IMG/VR virus record: IMGVR_UViG_3300032323_001970
Coordinates: 1-54,880 of that record
DNA length: 54,880 nucleotides
Direction: 5' to 3' (one strand)
Source: a virus
The stretch's first letter is position 1. Each line of letters begins with the position of its first letter. The notes beneath the pieces are model-generated. The model saw only the letters and a program-made list of their open reading frames with translations, was not told the DNA's origin and did no database searches. Below are positions 32,866 to 39,182 of the stretch, one piece after another. The position numbers were made by a program, and so were the translations under genes.

Positions 32866-32957
32866 GTGTTGGTGGCTCCCATGAAGCAGGGTGGGGGCCG
32901 CAATTGAACAACTTAAAGACCCCACGGGGCTAATCCGTTTTCCACCAACGTTTGGCA
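32866..32957. other. Structured gap between convergent genes
   Basis: Outer inverted repeat GTTGGTGG (32868-32875) and CCACCAAC (32942-32949) enclose 66 nt. Inside, GTGGGG pairs with CCCCAC, CCC pairs with GGG around ATGAAGCA, and ACGG-GGCTAAT-CCGT is followed by TTTT. The pattern suggests a branched RNA or a two-way terminator between the rightward helicase gene and the leftward 62-residue gene. It lacks the T-loop consensus of a tRNA. Confidence 0.45.
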
Positions 32958-33146
32958 TTATTCCTTGATCCGCAGGAAAAAGGACATGAAAATGTCATTG
33001 TCCATAGTGCGCAGTGCGCTGCCAGGGAAGAACTGGTCAGGCCAGCCTTGCTCCTTGTCACTGAGGATGTACAGACGCATGTCGTTGTTGTACTCCAGGG
33101 ACATACCGTTCTCTTGGGCGATCTTTTTTGCTACAGCTACACGCAT
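32958..33146 (-). CDS. Small leftward protein of unknown function
   Basis: The protein has 62 residues: MRVAVAKKIAQENGMSLEYN, then NDMRLYILSDKEQGWPDQFF and a short C-terminal part. The start is supported by a perfect GAAAGGAG 6 nt upstream and by promoter P3. It is one of only two leftward genes, which suggests control separate from the early operon. I do not recognise the family. Confidence 0.75.
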   Translation of the reverse strand: MRVAVAKKIAQENGMSLEYNNDMRLYILSDKEQGWPDQFFPGSALRTMDNDIFMSFFLRIKE

Positions 33147-33168
33147 GGTGGGCTCCTTTCAAGCCCGC

Positions 33169-33197
33169 ATTTTACTACGTACTGCAGCAGTGCGCGC
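33169..33197 (-). promoter_or_regulatory. Leftward promoter P3 (GCGCGC-N17-TAAAAT)
   Basis: On the minus strand, GCGCGC (33197-33192) is followed after 17 nt by TAAAAT (33174-33169) and then GC, the same layout as P1 and P2. It is placed just upstream of the SD of the 62-residue leftward gene. Confidence 0.65.
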
Positions 33198-33394
33198 AAA
33201 TCTATATGTTTTTTACCTCATGTTATGCTGCCCAAGGGCACCGGATGGCACCCAGGCTCATCAGGTGAGCCCCAGTCATGATGGAATGGCTTGCGAATAG
33301 CAATCAATGGGCCATGAACAGAAAGCATCTCTGGGATCATCTAGGAGGACGGACCATTGCTAGTATTTGTCCCTGCAAATATTTTGCGACGAAT
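33198..33394. other. Intergenic core between divergent promoters P3 and P2
   Basis: No gene is visible here. It holds the 17-bp imperfect palindrome GGCTCATCAGGTGAGCC (33255-33271), also found inside the KS gene, and an AT-rich run (TATATGTTTTTTACC). The palindrome sits between the two divergent promoters, where an operator would be expected. Confidence 0.5.
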
Positions 33395-33423
33395 GCGCGC
33401 AGTGCGTAGTTTTGCACTAGAAT
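33395..33423 (+). promoter_or_regulatory. Rightward promoter P2 (GCGCGC-N17-TAGAAT)
   Basis: GCGCGC (33395-33400), 17 nt, then TAGAAT (33418-33423). The downstream block (ATGCACGGCA, then AAGAAAGAAGAAAG before the ATG) matches the P1 leader over about 100 nt. It drives the small-gene operon 33475-36559. Confidence 0.7.
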
Positions 33424-33474
33424 GCAGCTCATGCACGGCACCCCGCCTTGCTAAGAAAGAAGAAAGGTTTCATC

Positions 33475-33636
33475 ATGACTATCAATCAACAAGTCGTCGC
33501 CGAACTCAAAGAGCTGAAGAAGCTTGGTGTTCGCGTCAAGGCCAGCGTCATTAAGTCTGCAGAGACTGCCGACTTGAGCGAGTACGACAACATGCGCGTC
33601 AGCGAGATCGCAGATCTCTTGATCATGTTGGGCTAA
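33475..33636 (+). CDS. Small protein, first gene of the accessory operon
   Basis: The protein has 53 residues (MTINQQVVAELKELKKLGVR, ...YDNMRVSEIADLLIMLG), helical and amphipathic. The ATG follows the conserved purine-rich leader. I do not recognise the family. The length and first position after a strong promoter suggest an early host-takeover type product, but that is only positional. Confidence 0.7.
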   Translation: MTINQQVVAELKELKKLGVRVKASVIKSAETADLSEYDNMRVSEIADLLIMLG

Positions 33637-33646
33637 GGAGTACGAC

Positions 33647-33820
33647 ATGGAAATCACCGTCCGCATCACGTCTGTCTACGGCCAAAAGACCGTTTATCCA
33701 GTCTGCGAGACTGCAAAGATCTTCGCCGACATCGCTGGCACCAAGACTCTGAAGCCAACTACCATCAACTCGATCAAGGCTCTTGGCTACAAGATCGTCG
33801 TCGCACAAGAGGAGCTGTGA
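33647..33820 (+). CDS. Small protein, 57 residues
   Basis: The protein begins MEITVRITSVYGQKTVYPVC and continues ETAKIFADIAGTKTLKPTTI, then a basic end (KALGYKIVV). AAGGAG lies 6 nt upstream of the ATG. It probably has a beta hairpin followed by two helices. A related layout occurs in many phages, with function unknown. Confidence 0.7.
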   Translation: MEITVRITSVYGQKTVYPVCETAKIFADIAGTKTLKPTTINSIKALGYKIVVAQEEL

Positions 33821-33822
33821 TC

Positions 33823-34203
33823 ATGGAAGAACTGAAAAACTGGGAAGACATGACTCCCTTAGAGCAGGCGCAATGCACCTATTGGGACATGTACAAAGAC
33901 GCTCACGGCGTTCGACCCCGTGGTGTTGACACCAGCAGCTGGTCCCTGAAGGACTTCGAGATTGAATTTGACCGCCTTGGCAAGATCATCGAGGAAGACG
34001 AGCAGCAGCGCAAACAAGATGAGGCTGCCGCGATCGTAAGGTTTGAAGAGCGAGTGAAATCATTCATCGCAGCGGGCGCAAAAGATCGCGAGACCGTTCT
34101 CCGCTGGTTTCATGAAGCCGAACGGACCGACGGAGATGAAGAATTTCTTTGCTATTGCCTCGGCCTGCCTTATGGCTATTTCAAAAGATTGGAGACAGTA
34201 TGA
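33823..34203 (+). CDS. Conserved acidic helical phage protein
   Basis: This 126-residue protein reads TPLEQAQCTYWDMYKDAHGV, then RPRGVDTSSWSLKDFEIEFD and a long charged helix (GKIIEEDEQQRKQDEAAAIV). The YWDMYKDAHG/RP segment is familiar from small early proteins of aquatic podoviruses; function is not known to me. I chose the ATG with GAGGAG upstream over a GTG 6 nt before it. It overlaps the next start (ATGA). Confidence 0.78.
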   Translation: MEELKNWEDMTPLEQAQCTYWDMYKDAHGVRPRGVDTSSWSLKDFEIEFDRLGKIIEEDEQQRKQDEAAAIVRFEERVKSFIAAGAKDRETVLRWFHEAERTDGDEEFLCYCLGLPYGYFKRLETV

Positions 34204-34970
34204 GAATCGTTTGGACAAGAGATGAAAAGCGCGCGATGCGCGAGTGCATGATTGACTTGTGCTACGTGACGCCAAGTCTTAGCAACATAGGCCTGCTGCA
34301 GCATGCTCAAGAAGAGGTCATACCGTACGAGCGCCGCGTCAAAGTCAATCACCAGCGCGTCTTCAACTACAAGAAGTTGATCAACGAGGCGCGTGCAGCA
34401 GCTGACCAGCTTCGCCAAGCCGAGGCCAAGAAGCCAGTAGAAGCGCTAAAGAAGCCTGAGCCGCCGGCAGAGCCGCCGGCCCGCAAGCTAGATACGCTGG
34501 GCGAGGTCTTTGAGCTGTTCGTCGATGCCCTCGCTGACCGAATCATCCGGCGCCTTGAGGCCCGCCCGTTAGCAGCAAGGCCCGATGAGCCTCGCGAGCA
34601 CAAGCTTGAGGACTTTTTCGGCGGCGACCCAATGGAGCAGCTAGACAGGGTCTTCGACAGTCTGTATCCGCCCCTCAAGAAGGCGCCGATTCAGCCCCGC
34701 AAGCCCACCGTCCTGGTTATCGGCCTCAACGGCCACCAAATGGAGTGCATCAAGCAGTCGCGACCTGAGATAGACTTCACGTTCGTGACTGGCGAACAAG
34801 GCCTAAGCCACCAGACGCTGAACAAGGACCATACGATCCTGATGACCAAGTTCATCAATCACTCGGTTCAAGCTAAGTATCGCAAGCATCCCAACCTGCA
34901 CTACTGCAATGGCGGCGTCAGCGAACTGAAGCACATGCTGCAGATCATCTTCCACAAGGAGTACGCATGA
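34200..34970 (+). CDS. Two-domain protein with a Rossmann-like C-terminus
   Basis: This 256-residue protein has a helical N-terminal part with basic residues. A Pro/Ala/Lys linker follows (KKPEPPAEPPARKL), then an acidic helical piece (LEDFFGGDPMEQLDRVFDSL). The C-terminal approximately 85 residues (PTVLVIGLNGHQMECIKQSR, DHTILMTKFINHSVQAKYRK, LHYCNGGVSELKHML) resemble small Rossmann-like domains such as DUF2325, which often bind or sense nucleotides. The resemblance is by pattern only. Start ATG overlaps the preceding stop. Confidence 0.7.
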   Translation: MRIVWTRDEKRAMRECMIDLCYVTPSLSNIGLLQHAQEEVIPYERRVKVNHQRVFNYKKLINEARAAADQLRQAEAKKPVEALKKPEPPAEPPARKLDTLGEVFELFVDALADRIIRRLEARPLAARPDEPREHKLEDFFGGDPMEQLDRVFDSLYPPLKKAPIQPRKPTVLVIGLNGHQMECIKQSRPEIDFTFVTGEQGLSHQTLNKDHTILMTKFINHSVQAKYRKHPNLHYCNGGVSELKHMLQIIFHKEYA

Positions 34971-35137
34971 AGTACCTTAAAGCCTTTGCCCTCTGGGTCC
35001 TGCAAGGGACTATTGGCCTGATCTTGATGGGCTTCTTTGTCGTGATGGTCATGGAGTGGGCTGCCGGCTGCGGCGAGACGTATGTGGACTCCAAAGGCGT
35101 CACGCATCAGAACGAATGCATCTTCCTTAAGCGATGA
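34967..35137 (+). CDS. Small membrane protein, 56 residues
   Basis: One hydrophobic segment (about 6-30: AFALWVLQGTIGLILMGFFV) is followed by a short tail with three Cys (AAGCGETY, NECIFL). The tail would lie outside if the N-terminus is inside, and might form a disulphide. It has ATGA overlaps with both neighbours. No recognised family. Confidence 0.7.
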   Translation: MKYLKAFALWVLQGTIGLILMGFFVVMVMEWAAGCGETYVDSKGVTHQNECIFLKR

Positions 35138-35583
35138 ATGCGTTTCAGTACGGCGTCTTGAACGGACTTGGATGGATCGCTGTCTTAGTTGACGGCTGGA
35201 TCCTCCATACGCACTGGCTGGCAGCAGCCGGGTTTTTATTGCTCATTTGGAGCGCTTGGAAACTAATGAAGGAAGCAGACATGGCAGCAATCAATTCAGG
35301 ACTTAACGGAACAACGGCAGAAGACTTGGCTCAGGCAGCAAGCCCGTCGTACACATTTACAAGGACCAAGATGCCAGTCGGCGACATCAAGGTCTACGAG
35401 GGCGAGAAGTACTACAAGTTTGTGCCGAAAGAAGATATGACCGGTCAGGAAGCCGGCTGGATCTGCATGCTGTTCACGACTGCAGCCATCAGCAGCAGAG
35501 GAGTTGGCATCACGGACTACGACTACATGGGCTTTGTGCGGGCTCATGGACTCGAGCGCCATTTTGAGGAAGAGCTGTCGTGA
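35134..35583 (+). CDS. Membrane-anchored protein of unknown function
   Basis: The protein has 149 residues. The N-terminal 45 residues hold one or two membrane segments (YGVLNGLGWIAVLVDGWILH, WLAAAGFLLLIWSAWKL). The rest is soluble, with IKVYEGEKYYKFVPKEDMTG and a Trp/Cys-containing helix (GWICMLFTTAAISSRGV). An internal ATG (MAAINSGLNG, at 35281) has GAAGCAGAC upstream and could give a soluble 100-residue form. Function unknown. Confidence 0.7.
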   Translation: MNAFQYGVLNGLGWIAVLVDGWILHTHWLAAAGFLLLIWSAWKLMKEADMAAINSGLNGTTAEDLAQAASPSYTFTRTKMPVGDIKVYEGEKYYKFVPKEDMTGQEAGWICMLFTTAAISSRGVGITDYDYMGFVRAHGLERHFEEELS

Positions 35584-35813
35584 GGGGCCGCCGCTTTGAC
35601 GAAGACTATGACCCGGACCCGTATCCCGATGAGGGAGGCAAGTCTGGCTACTGCGCCCACTGCGGAGATGCTTGCACGGCCACCTTCATCGACGAAGGGA
35701 TCGGTCACTACGAGTATTGGGGAGCCAAAGGGGTTGACATCCAGCTCGTGGAGGTCAGTCCATGCTGCGAGGCCGAAGTGCTTGATGAACCACCTGAGGA
35801 GGACGAGGAATGA
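35580..35813 (+). CDS. Small acidic zinc-ribbon-like protein
   Basis: The protein has 77 residues from a GTG overlapping the preceding stop. Two cysteine pairs, YCAHCGDAC and SPCCEAE, could bind one zinc ion. Both ends are very acidic (DEDYDPDPYPDEGG, EPPEEDEE). It may mimic nucleic acid or bind a basic partner; function unknown. Confidence 0.68.
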   Translation: MRGRRFDEDYDPDPYPDEGGKSGYCAHCGDACTATFIDEGIGHYEYWGAKGVDIQLVEVSPCCEAEVLDEPPEEDEE

Positions 35814-36022
35814 CCCGAGAAGACATCCTGCGCATGGCACAAGAGGCTGACTACAACCCAAGAGACGGGGGAGTGTACAAGTTCGACAACTTTGACCTTG
35901 AACGCTTCGCCGCCCTTGTCGCCGCAGCAGAGCGCGAGGCGTGTGCGAAGGTGGTTGAAGATTCCGACACGCGATGGCTTGGCGTTATTGCCGCCGCCAT
36001 CCGAGCAAGGGGGCAAGCATGA
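35810..36022 (+). CDS. Small helical protein ending RARGQA
   Basis: This 70-residue protein reads MTREDILRMAQEADYN, then LERFAALVAAAEREACAKVV, and ends in IRARGQA. The middle helix pattern (ERFAALVAAAEREACAKV) is common in small phage and prophage proteins of Burkholderiales and relatives. It ends in the 21-nt repeat shared with the next gene. Confidence 0.72.
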   Translation: MTREDILRMAQEADYNPRDGGVYKFDNFDLERFAALVAAAEREACAKVVEDSDTRWLGVIAAAIRARGQA

Positions 36023-36192
36023 CAGATCGTTGCAACCACGATTGGGCACGCTACAACCGTTTTTGGTTTGATGGGCGAATTTGTTACAGATGCTTCAAGT
36101 GCGGCGAAGAGGTGACAGAAATTGAAGGGAAAGAGATACCGCAAATTGAAGCCAAGATCGTCGAGGCCCGTCGAGCAAGGGGGCAAGCATGA
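36002..36192 (+). repeat. 21-nt direct repeat at two gene junctions
   Basis: The stretch beginning CGAGCAAGGGGGCAAGCATG occurs at 36002-36022 and again, identical over 21 nt, at 36172-36192, exactly 170 nt apart. Each copy encodes the end RARGQA plus the next gene's overlapping ATGA. The repeats bracket one complete small gene like a cassette. Confidence 0.8.
36019..36192 (+). CDS. Small zinc-finger-like protein ending RARGQA
   Basis: The protein has 57 residues (MTDRCNHDWARYNRFWF, then ICYRCFKCGEEVTEIEGK). Cys5/His7 and CxxCxxC could bind zinc. The C-terminus ARRARGQA is shared with the preceding, otherwise unrelated gene. The stop overlaps the next ATG. Confidence 0.7.
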   Translation: MTDRCNHDWARYNRFWFDGRICYRCFKCGEEVTEIEGKEIPQIEAKIVEARRARGQA

Positions 36193-36299
36193 ACACTTGG
36201 CCCTTCCCACCCCCAACGGGTCCTGTCCCATGGACACCTAAACAGAAGCAAGAATACGAGCGCAAGCAGCGTCAACAACTACCAGAGGCCCCACTATGA
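36189..36299 (+). CDS. Very small proline-rich protein, 36 residues
   Basis: It reads MNTWPFPPPTGPVPWTPKQK and then a charged helix (EYERKQRQQ). It has ATGA overlaps at both ends. The WPFPPP/GPVPWTP style recurs in small phage proteins near terminase modules. No function known. Confidence 0.6.
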   Translation: MNTWPFPPPTGPVPWTPKQKQEYERKQRQQLPEAPL

Positions 36300-36559
36300 A
36301 AGACTGGATCAAACGAATCTTTGGCGGTGAGGAAATCCCTGACCCGGCACCAAACACGGACCTGTCGGCAACCGACGACTACGTTGTGGTCAAGAAAAAG
36401 GATCTGGACGACCTGATCGCCGAGCTGCAAAACCTGCGAAACCAAAAGGTCGACACCGACGCCAGGGAACTAGACATGATGGTGGCCGAACTTGAGCATG
36501 AAAATAAGCTGCTGCGAGCCAGAAACGAACGCCTGGAGGCTGAAGCCAAGCTACAATGA
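36296..36559 (+). CDS. Coiled-coil protein, last gene of the accessory operon
   Basis: The protein has 87 residues. A short amphipathic N-terminus (MKDWIKRIFGGEEIPDPAP) precedes a strong coiled coil (about 33-87: KKKDLDDLIAELQNLRNQK, ELEHENKLLRARNERLEAEA). It is probably oligomeric. A strong terminator follows 36 nt downstream. Confidence 0.72.
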   Translation: MKDWIKRIFGGEEIPDPAPNTDLSATDDYVVVKKKDLDDLIAELQNLRNQKVDTDARELDMMVAELEHENKLLRARNERLEAEAKLQ

Positions 36560-36595
36560 ACCACCGGGAATAGCAGTTGCCGGTAGCCAAACTTT

Positions 36596-36621
36596 AAGGG
36601 GGCCTCACAGCCCCCTTTTTT
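36596..36621. terminator. Strong Rho-independent terminator between converging units
   Basis: AAGGGGGC-CTCACA-GCCCCCTT is an 8-bp stem followed by TTTT. It stops the rightward accessory operon; its tail overlaps the stop codon of the leftward regulator gene, so it may serve both directions. Confidence 0.85.
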
Positions 36622-37060
36622 ATTCCTCGCGGTCGCGTACCTTGCAGCCAAGATCTACCGGATCCATCTTGAGGTAACTGAAGACGGCCTTACGACGTTG
36701 GTCTGACTTAGCCGTGCCGCAGTTGGGGCAGCCATGACCGCACACCGAGCAAAAAGCCGGTGGACTTTCAAAAGCGCGGATCACCCGACGCTTATGCTCC
36801 TCACGGCAATGCTCAAGCCACTTGGCCCTCCAGCCACGAATCGCGATCAGCTCATCGATCTTATCAATCACGTGCTGCGTGACCTTCCGGCCCTTGATGG
36901 CGTTAAAGAAGGTGCCGCGACTGAGGTCTAAGCCGTCCTCAGCTTCCTTGTCGTACAAGCGGCTGATGTTCGGCTGCCCGGTTCCATGCTCACTGGCCCA
37001 GACGATGATCTTGACGGTGTCGAGGTCAAGGGGAGATGTTGCTTCGATTGGTCGGCTCAT
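36620..37060 (-). CDS. Leftward putative DNA-binding regulator with a Cys4 motif
   Basis: The protein has 146 residues, starting MSRPIEATSPLDLDTVKIIV (ATG at 37060; AGAAAGAAG upstream, the same leader as in P1 and P2). Residues about 30-70 (NISRLYDKEAEDGLDLSRGT, then FFNAIKGRKVTQHVIDKIDE) look like a helix-turn-helix region. A basic patch follows (WLEHCREEHKRRVIR) and then Cys104-x2-Cys107-x3-Cys111-x2-Cys114, likely a zinc site. Divergent placement next to inverted-arm element B suggests it controls that element and perhaps its twin at 18.9 kb. The assignment as regulator is an inference. Confidence 0.68.
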   Translation of the reverse strand: MSRPIEATSPLDLDTVKIIVWASEHGTGQPNISRLYDKEAEDGLDLSRGTFFNAIKGRKVTQHVIDKIDELIAIRGWRAKWLEHCREEHKRRVIRAFESPPAFCSVCGHGCPNCGTAKSDQRRKAVFSYLKMDPVDLGCKVRDREE

Positions 37061-37093
37061 GATGCATTCTTCTTTCTGAGTGGTTGGGATTAG

Positions 37094-37099
37094 ATTATA
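37094..37099 (-). promoter_or_regulatory. Possible -10 box of the regulator gene
   Basis: TATAAT on the minus strand, 34 nt upstream of the regulator's ATG. There is no clear -35 at 17 nt, so an activator or the neighbouring element B may be needed. Confidence 0.4.
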
Positions 37100-37142
37100 C
37101 AGCAATCTGTGCAAGTTATGCTATGTTCGGGGAGCCAGGAGG

Positions 37143-37305
37143 ACCAAAAAAGCTATAGATGATTTTTAGAGCCAAAACAGAGTGTATTGATACAACCTTT
37201 TTGCAGACGCGAGATTTAGAGACGAGCGAACGATAGTAGAAATAGTTTTTAATTGTATTGATACACTCTGTTATGGTCTAGAAATCATACTATAGGGAAT
37301 TTGGG
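37143..37305. promoter_or_regulatory. Inverted-arm control element, copy B (upstream of terminase)
   Basis: Arms 37153-37193 and 37255-37295 are imperfect inverted copies with CTATAG at the outer ends, AACAGAGTGTAT inside and TGTATTGATACA at both inner ends (37183-37194 and 37254-37265). The centre contains CGAGCGAACGATAG, identical to the 14-mer at 18963-18976 in copy A. Outside the right arm CTATAGGGAATTTG matches the outward reading of the left arm of copy A. It lies between the leftward regulator and the packaging operon. Confidence 0.75.
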
Positions 37306-37312
37306 CCGCTAT

Positions 37313-37341
37313 GTACGCGGTTGCGCAGCTCGATCTAGAAT
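37313..37341 (+). promoter_or_regulatory. Candidate late promoter P4 (GTACGC-N17-TAGAAT)
   Basis: TAGAAT (37336-37341) with GTACGC exactly 17 nt upstream, a weaker form of the P1/P2 layout. It is followed by AGAAAGAAC and the TerS ATG at 37372. Confidence 0.5.
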
Positions 37342-37371
37342 AGAAAGAACATAGAAACCTGGGGTATTTGC

Positions 37372-37698
37372 ATGCCATTCCAAAAAGGTGTGAAGCCGGA
37401 AGGCTCTGGGCGCAAAAAAGGTAGCCAGAACAAGCGCAACATTCAACGGCAAGAGATCTTTGACCGGATCGTCGAGAAGCATGGTGACCCACTCGAGGCA
37501 CTGGCTGAGATGGCCTTTGACCCGAACCACGACCTGCTGGTCCGCAAAGACTGCCTCAAGGAGCTGGTGCAGTATGGCCACGCCAAGAAGAAGTCGGTCG
37601 AGATTACCGGACCTGATGGCGGTCCCATCGAGGCGCGGCTCGAGCTGGTCGGCCAGATCACCGACCTCATCGGCAAGCTGAACGCTGGCGGCAAATGA
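37372..37698 (+). CDS. terS: Terminase small subunit
   Basis: This 108-residue protein opens MPFQKGVKPEGSGRKKGSQN, a basic AT-hook-like stretch common in phage small terminases. Helices follow (RQEIFDRIVEKHGDPLEALA, DLLVRKDCLKELVQYGHAKK). The gene overlaps the large-subunit gene by 4 nt, the usual pairing. It would recognise the packaging start site on concatemeric DNA. The packaging type cannot be decided here. Confidence 0.78.
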   Translation: MPFQKGVKPEGSGRKKGSQNKRNIQRQEIFDRIVEKHGDPLEALAEMAFDPNHDLLVRKDCLKELVQYGHAKKKSVEITGPDGGPIEARLELVGQITDLIGKLNAGGK

Positions 37699-39170
37699 TC
37701 CTTTCTAAGGCCGAGCTAACCACCATCCAGTCCAACCTTTCGGTGCTGGAGCTGGAGGACCTTGCCCATATCGCCTGGAAGCTGAAGTGGAAAGCAACGG
37801 CTCGTGAGCAGCAGATCACGCCGCCTGGTGATTGGGGCATCTGGTTGATCTTGGCGGGTCGTGGCTTTGGCAAGACCAGGACAGGAGCCGAGGACATCGG
37901 GAACTATGCTGCGGACAATCCTGGGGTTCGCTGTGGAGTTATTGCACCAACGTCTGCTGACATTAGGGGCGTTTGCTTTGAGGGTGACTCGGGACTCATG
38001 GGGGTCATCCCTCATTACCTGATTGACAACTACAACAGGTCCATCGGCGAGATCACCCTGAAGAACGGGTCATCGATCCGCGGCTTCTCAGCCGAAGAGC
38101 CCAGTCGTTTGCGCGGTCCCCAGTTCCACCGCGTTTGGTGCGATGAGCTGGCTGCTTGGCAGTACTGCGAAGAGACCTGGGACATGATGCGGTTCGGTCT
38201 TCGCTTGGGCGACGATCCACGGGTCATCATCACCACGACTCCAAAGCCCATCGAGCTAGTCCGTAAGCTGTTGAAGGATGCTGAGAAAAAGAACAGCCGC
38301 GTCATCGTTACCAGGGGATCTACCTATGACAATGCAGCGAACCTCGCAAAGTCCTTCCTTGCTGAAATCACACAGTACGAAGGCACGCAGCTCGGACGAC
38401 AAGAGATCCATGCCGAGGTTATTGATCCCGAAGAGACCGGCATCATCAAGCGAAGTTGGTTCAAGCTCTGGCCAGCCGATAAGCCTTTGCCCGCCCTTGA
38501 CTACATCGTCATGAGCCTTGACACGGCGTTCACGGAGAAGTCCGTCGACCGCAAGAGCCACGATCCAGATCCAACCGCGTGCTCGGTCTGGGGCGTCTTC
38601 CGCCACGAAAAGAAGCCAGCCTTCCTGCTGCTTGACTGCTGGCAAGACCACCTTGGACTGCCGGCCCTGATCGAACGGGTCAAAAAGGAATGGCAGGTCA
38701 GGTACGGCGACGAGGACTTCAGGCCGATAATCAAGCCCCTGGTCGGGCCAAAACAGTCCATGTTCGGCGGTAAAGCCCCAGACCTAATGATCATCGAGGA
38801 CAAGGGATCTGGTATTAGCCTGCGCCAGATGCTGGCCCGTGAGGACATCCTGGCATACCCATACAATCCGGGCCGCGCGGATAAGCTGCAACGGCTCCAC
38901 GCGGTATCGCATTTATTTGCACACGGATTTGTTTGGGTTGTAGAATCTGATAAACGGCCTGGGAATCCACGTTCCTGGGCTGACCCATTAATCTCGCAGC
39001 TGTGCAGTTTCCACGGTGAAGGCTCAATTAAGCATGACGACTTTGTTGATTCGACGACTCAAGCACTCAGGTTGCTTGCCGATCGCAATAGTCTCTCAGT
39101 CACCAGGAAAGTGCCAGACAAAATTGAACGGGACAGCAGGCCGAAGCTTGTGAACCCTTACGCGATCTAA
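37695..39170 (+). CDS. terL: Terminase large subunit
   Basis: This 491-residue packaging motor has ATPase Walker A LAGRGFGKTRTG (53-64), Walker B HRVWCDELAAW (Asp150, Glu151) and coupling motif TTTPKP (180-185). The nuclease domain starts at VMSLDTAF (Asp276), with acidic residues later near IIEDKGSG. It uses ATP to pump DNA through the portal and cuts concatemers. The length is typical. It is first among the late genes with TerS. Confidence 0.93.
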   Translation: MILSKAELTTIQSNLSVLELEDLAHIAWKLKWKATAREQQITPPGDWGIWLILAGRGFGKTRTGAEDIGNYAADNPGVRCGVIAPTSADIRGVCFEGDSGLMGVIPHYLIDNYNRSIGEITLKNGSSIRGFSAEEPSRLRGPQFHRVWCDELAAWQYCEETWDMMRFGLRLGDDPRVIITTTPKPIELVRKLLKDAEKKNSRVIVTRGSTYDNAANLAKSFLAEITQYEGTQLGRQEIHAEVIDPEETGIIKRSWFKLWPADKPLPALDYIVMSLDTAFTEKSVDRKSHDPDPTACSVWGVFRHEKKPAFLLLDCWQDHLGLPALIERVKKEWQVRYGDEDFRPIIKPLVGPKQSMFGGKAPDLMIIEDKGSGISLRQMLAREDILAYPYNPGRADKLQRLHAVSHLFAHGFVWVVESDKRPGNPRSWADPLISQLCSFHGEGSIKHDDFVDSTTQALRLLADRNSLSVTRKVPDKIERDSRPKLVNPYAI

Positions 39171-39182
39171 CCGGAGCACTGA

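Noticed and set aside
32868-32949. tRNA-like fold
   Set aside because: The outer stem and inner hairpins are suggestive, but there is no GTTCRANNC T-loop, no clear D-loop GG and no 5+7+5 anticodon arm. Kept only as a structured region.
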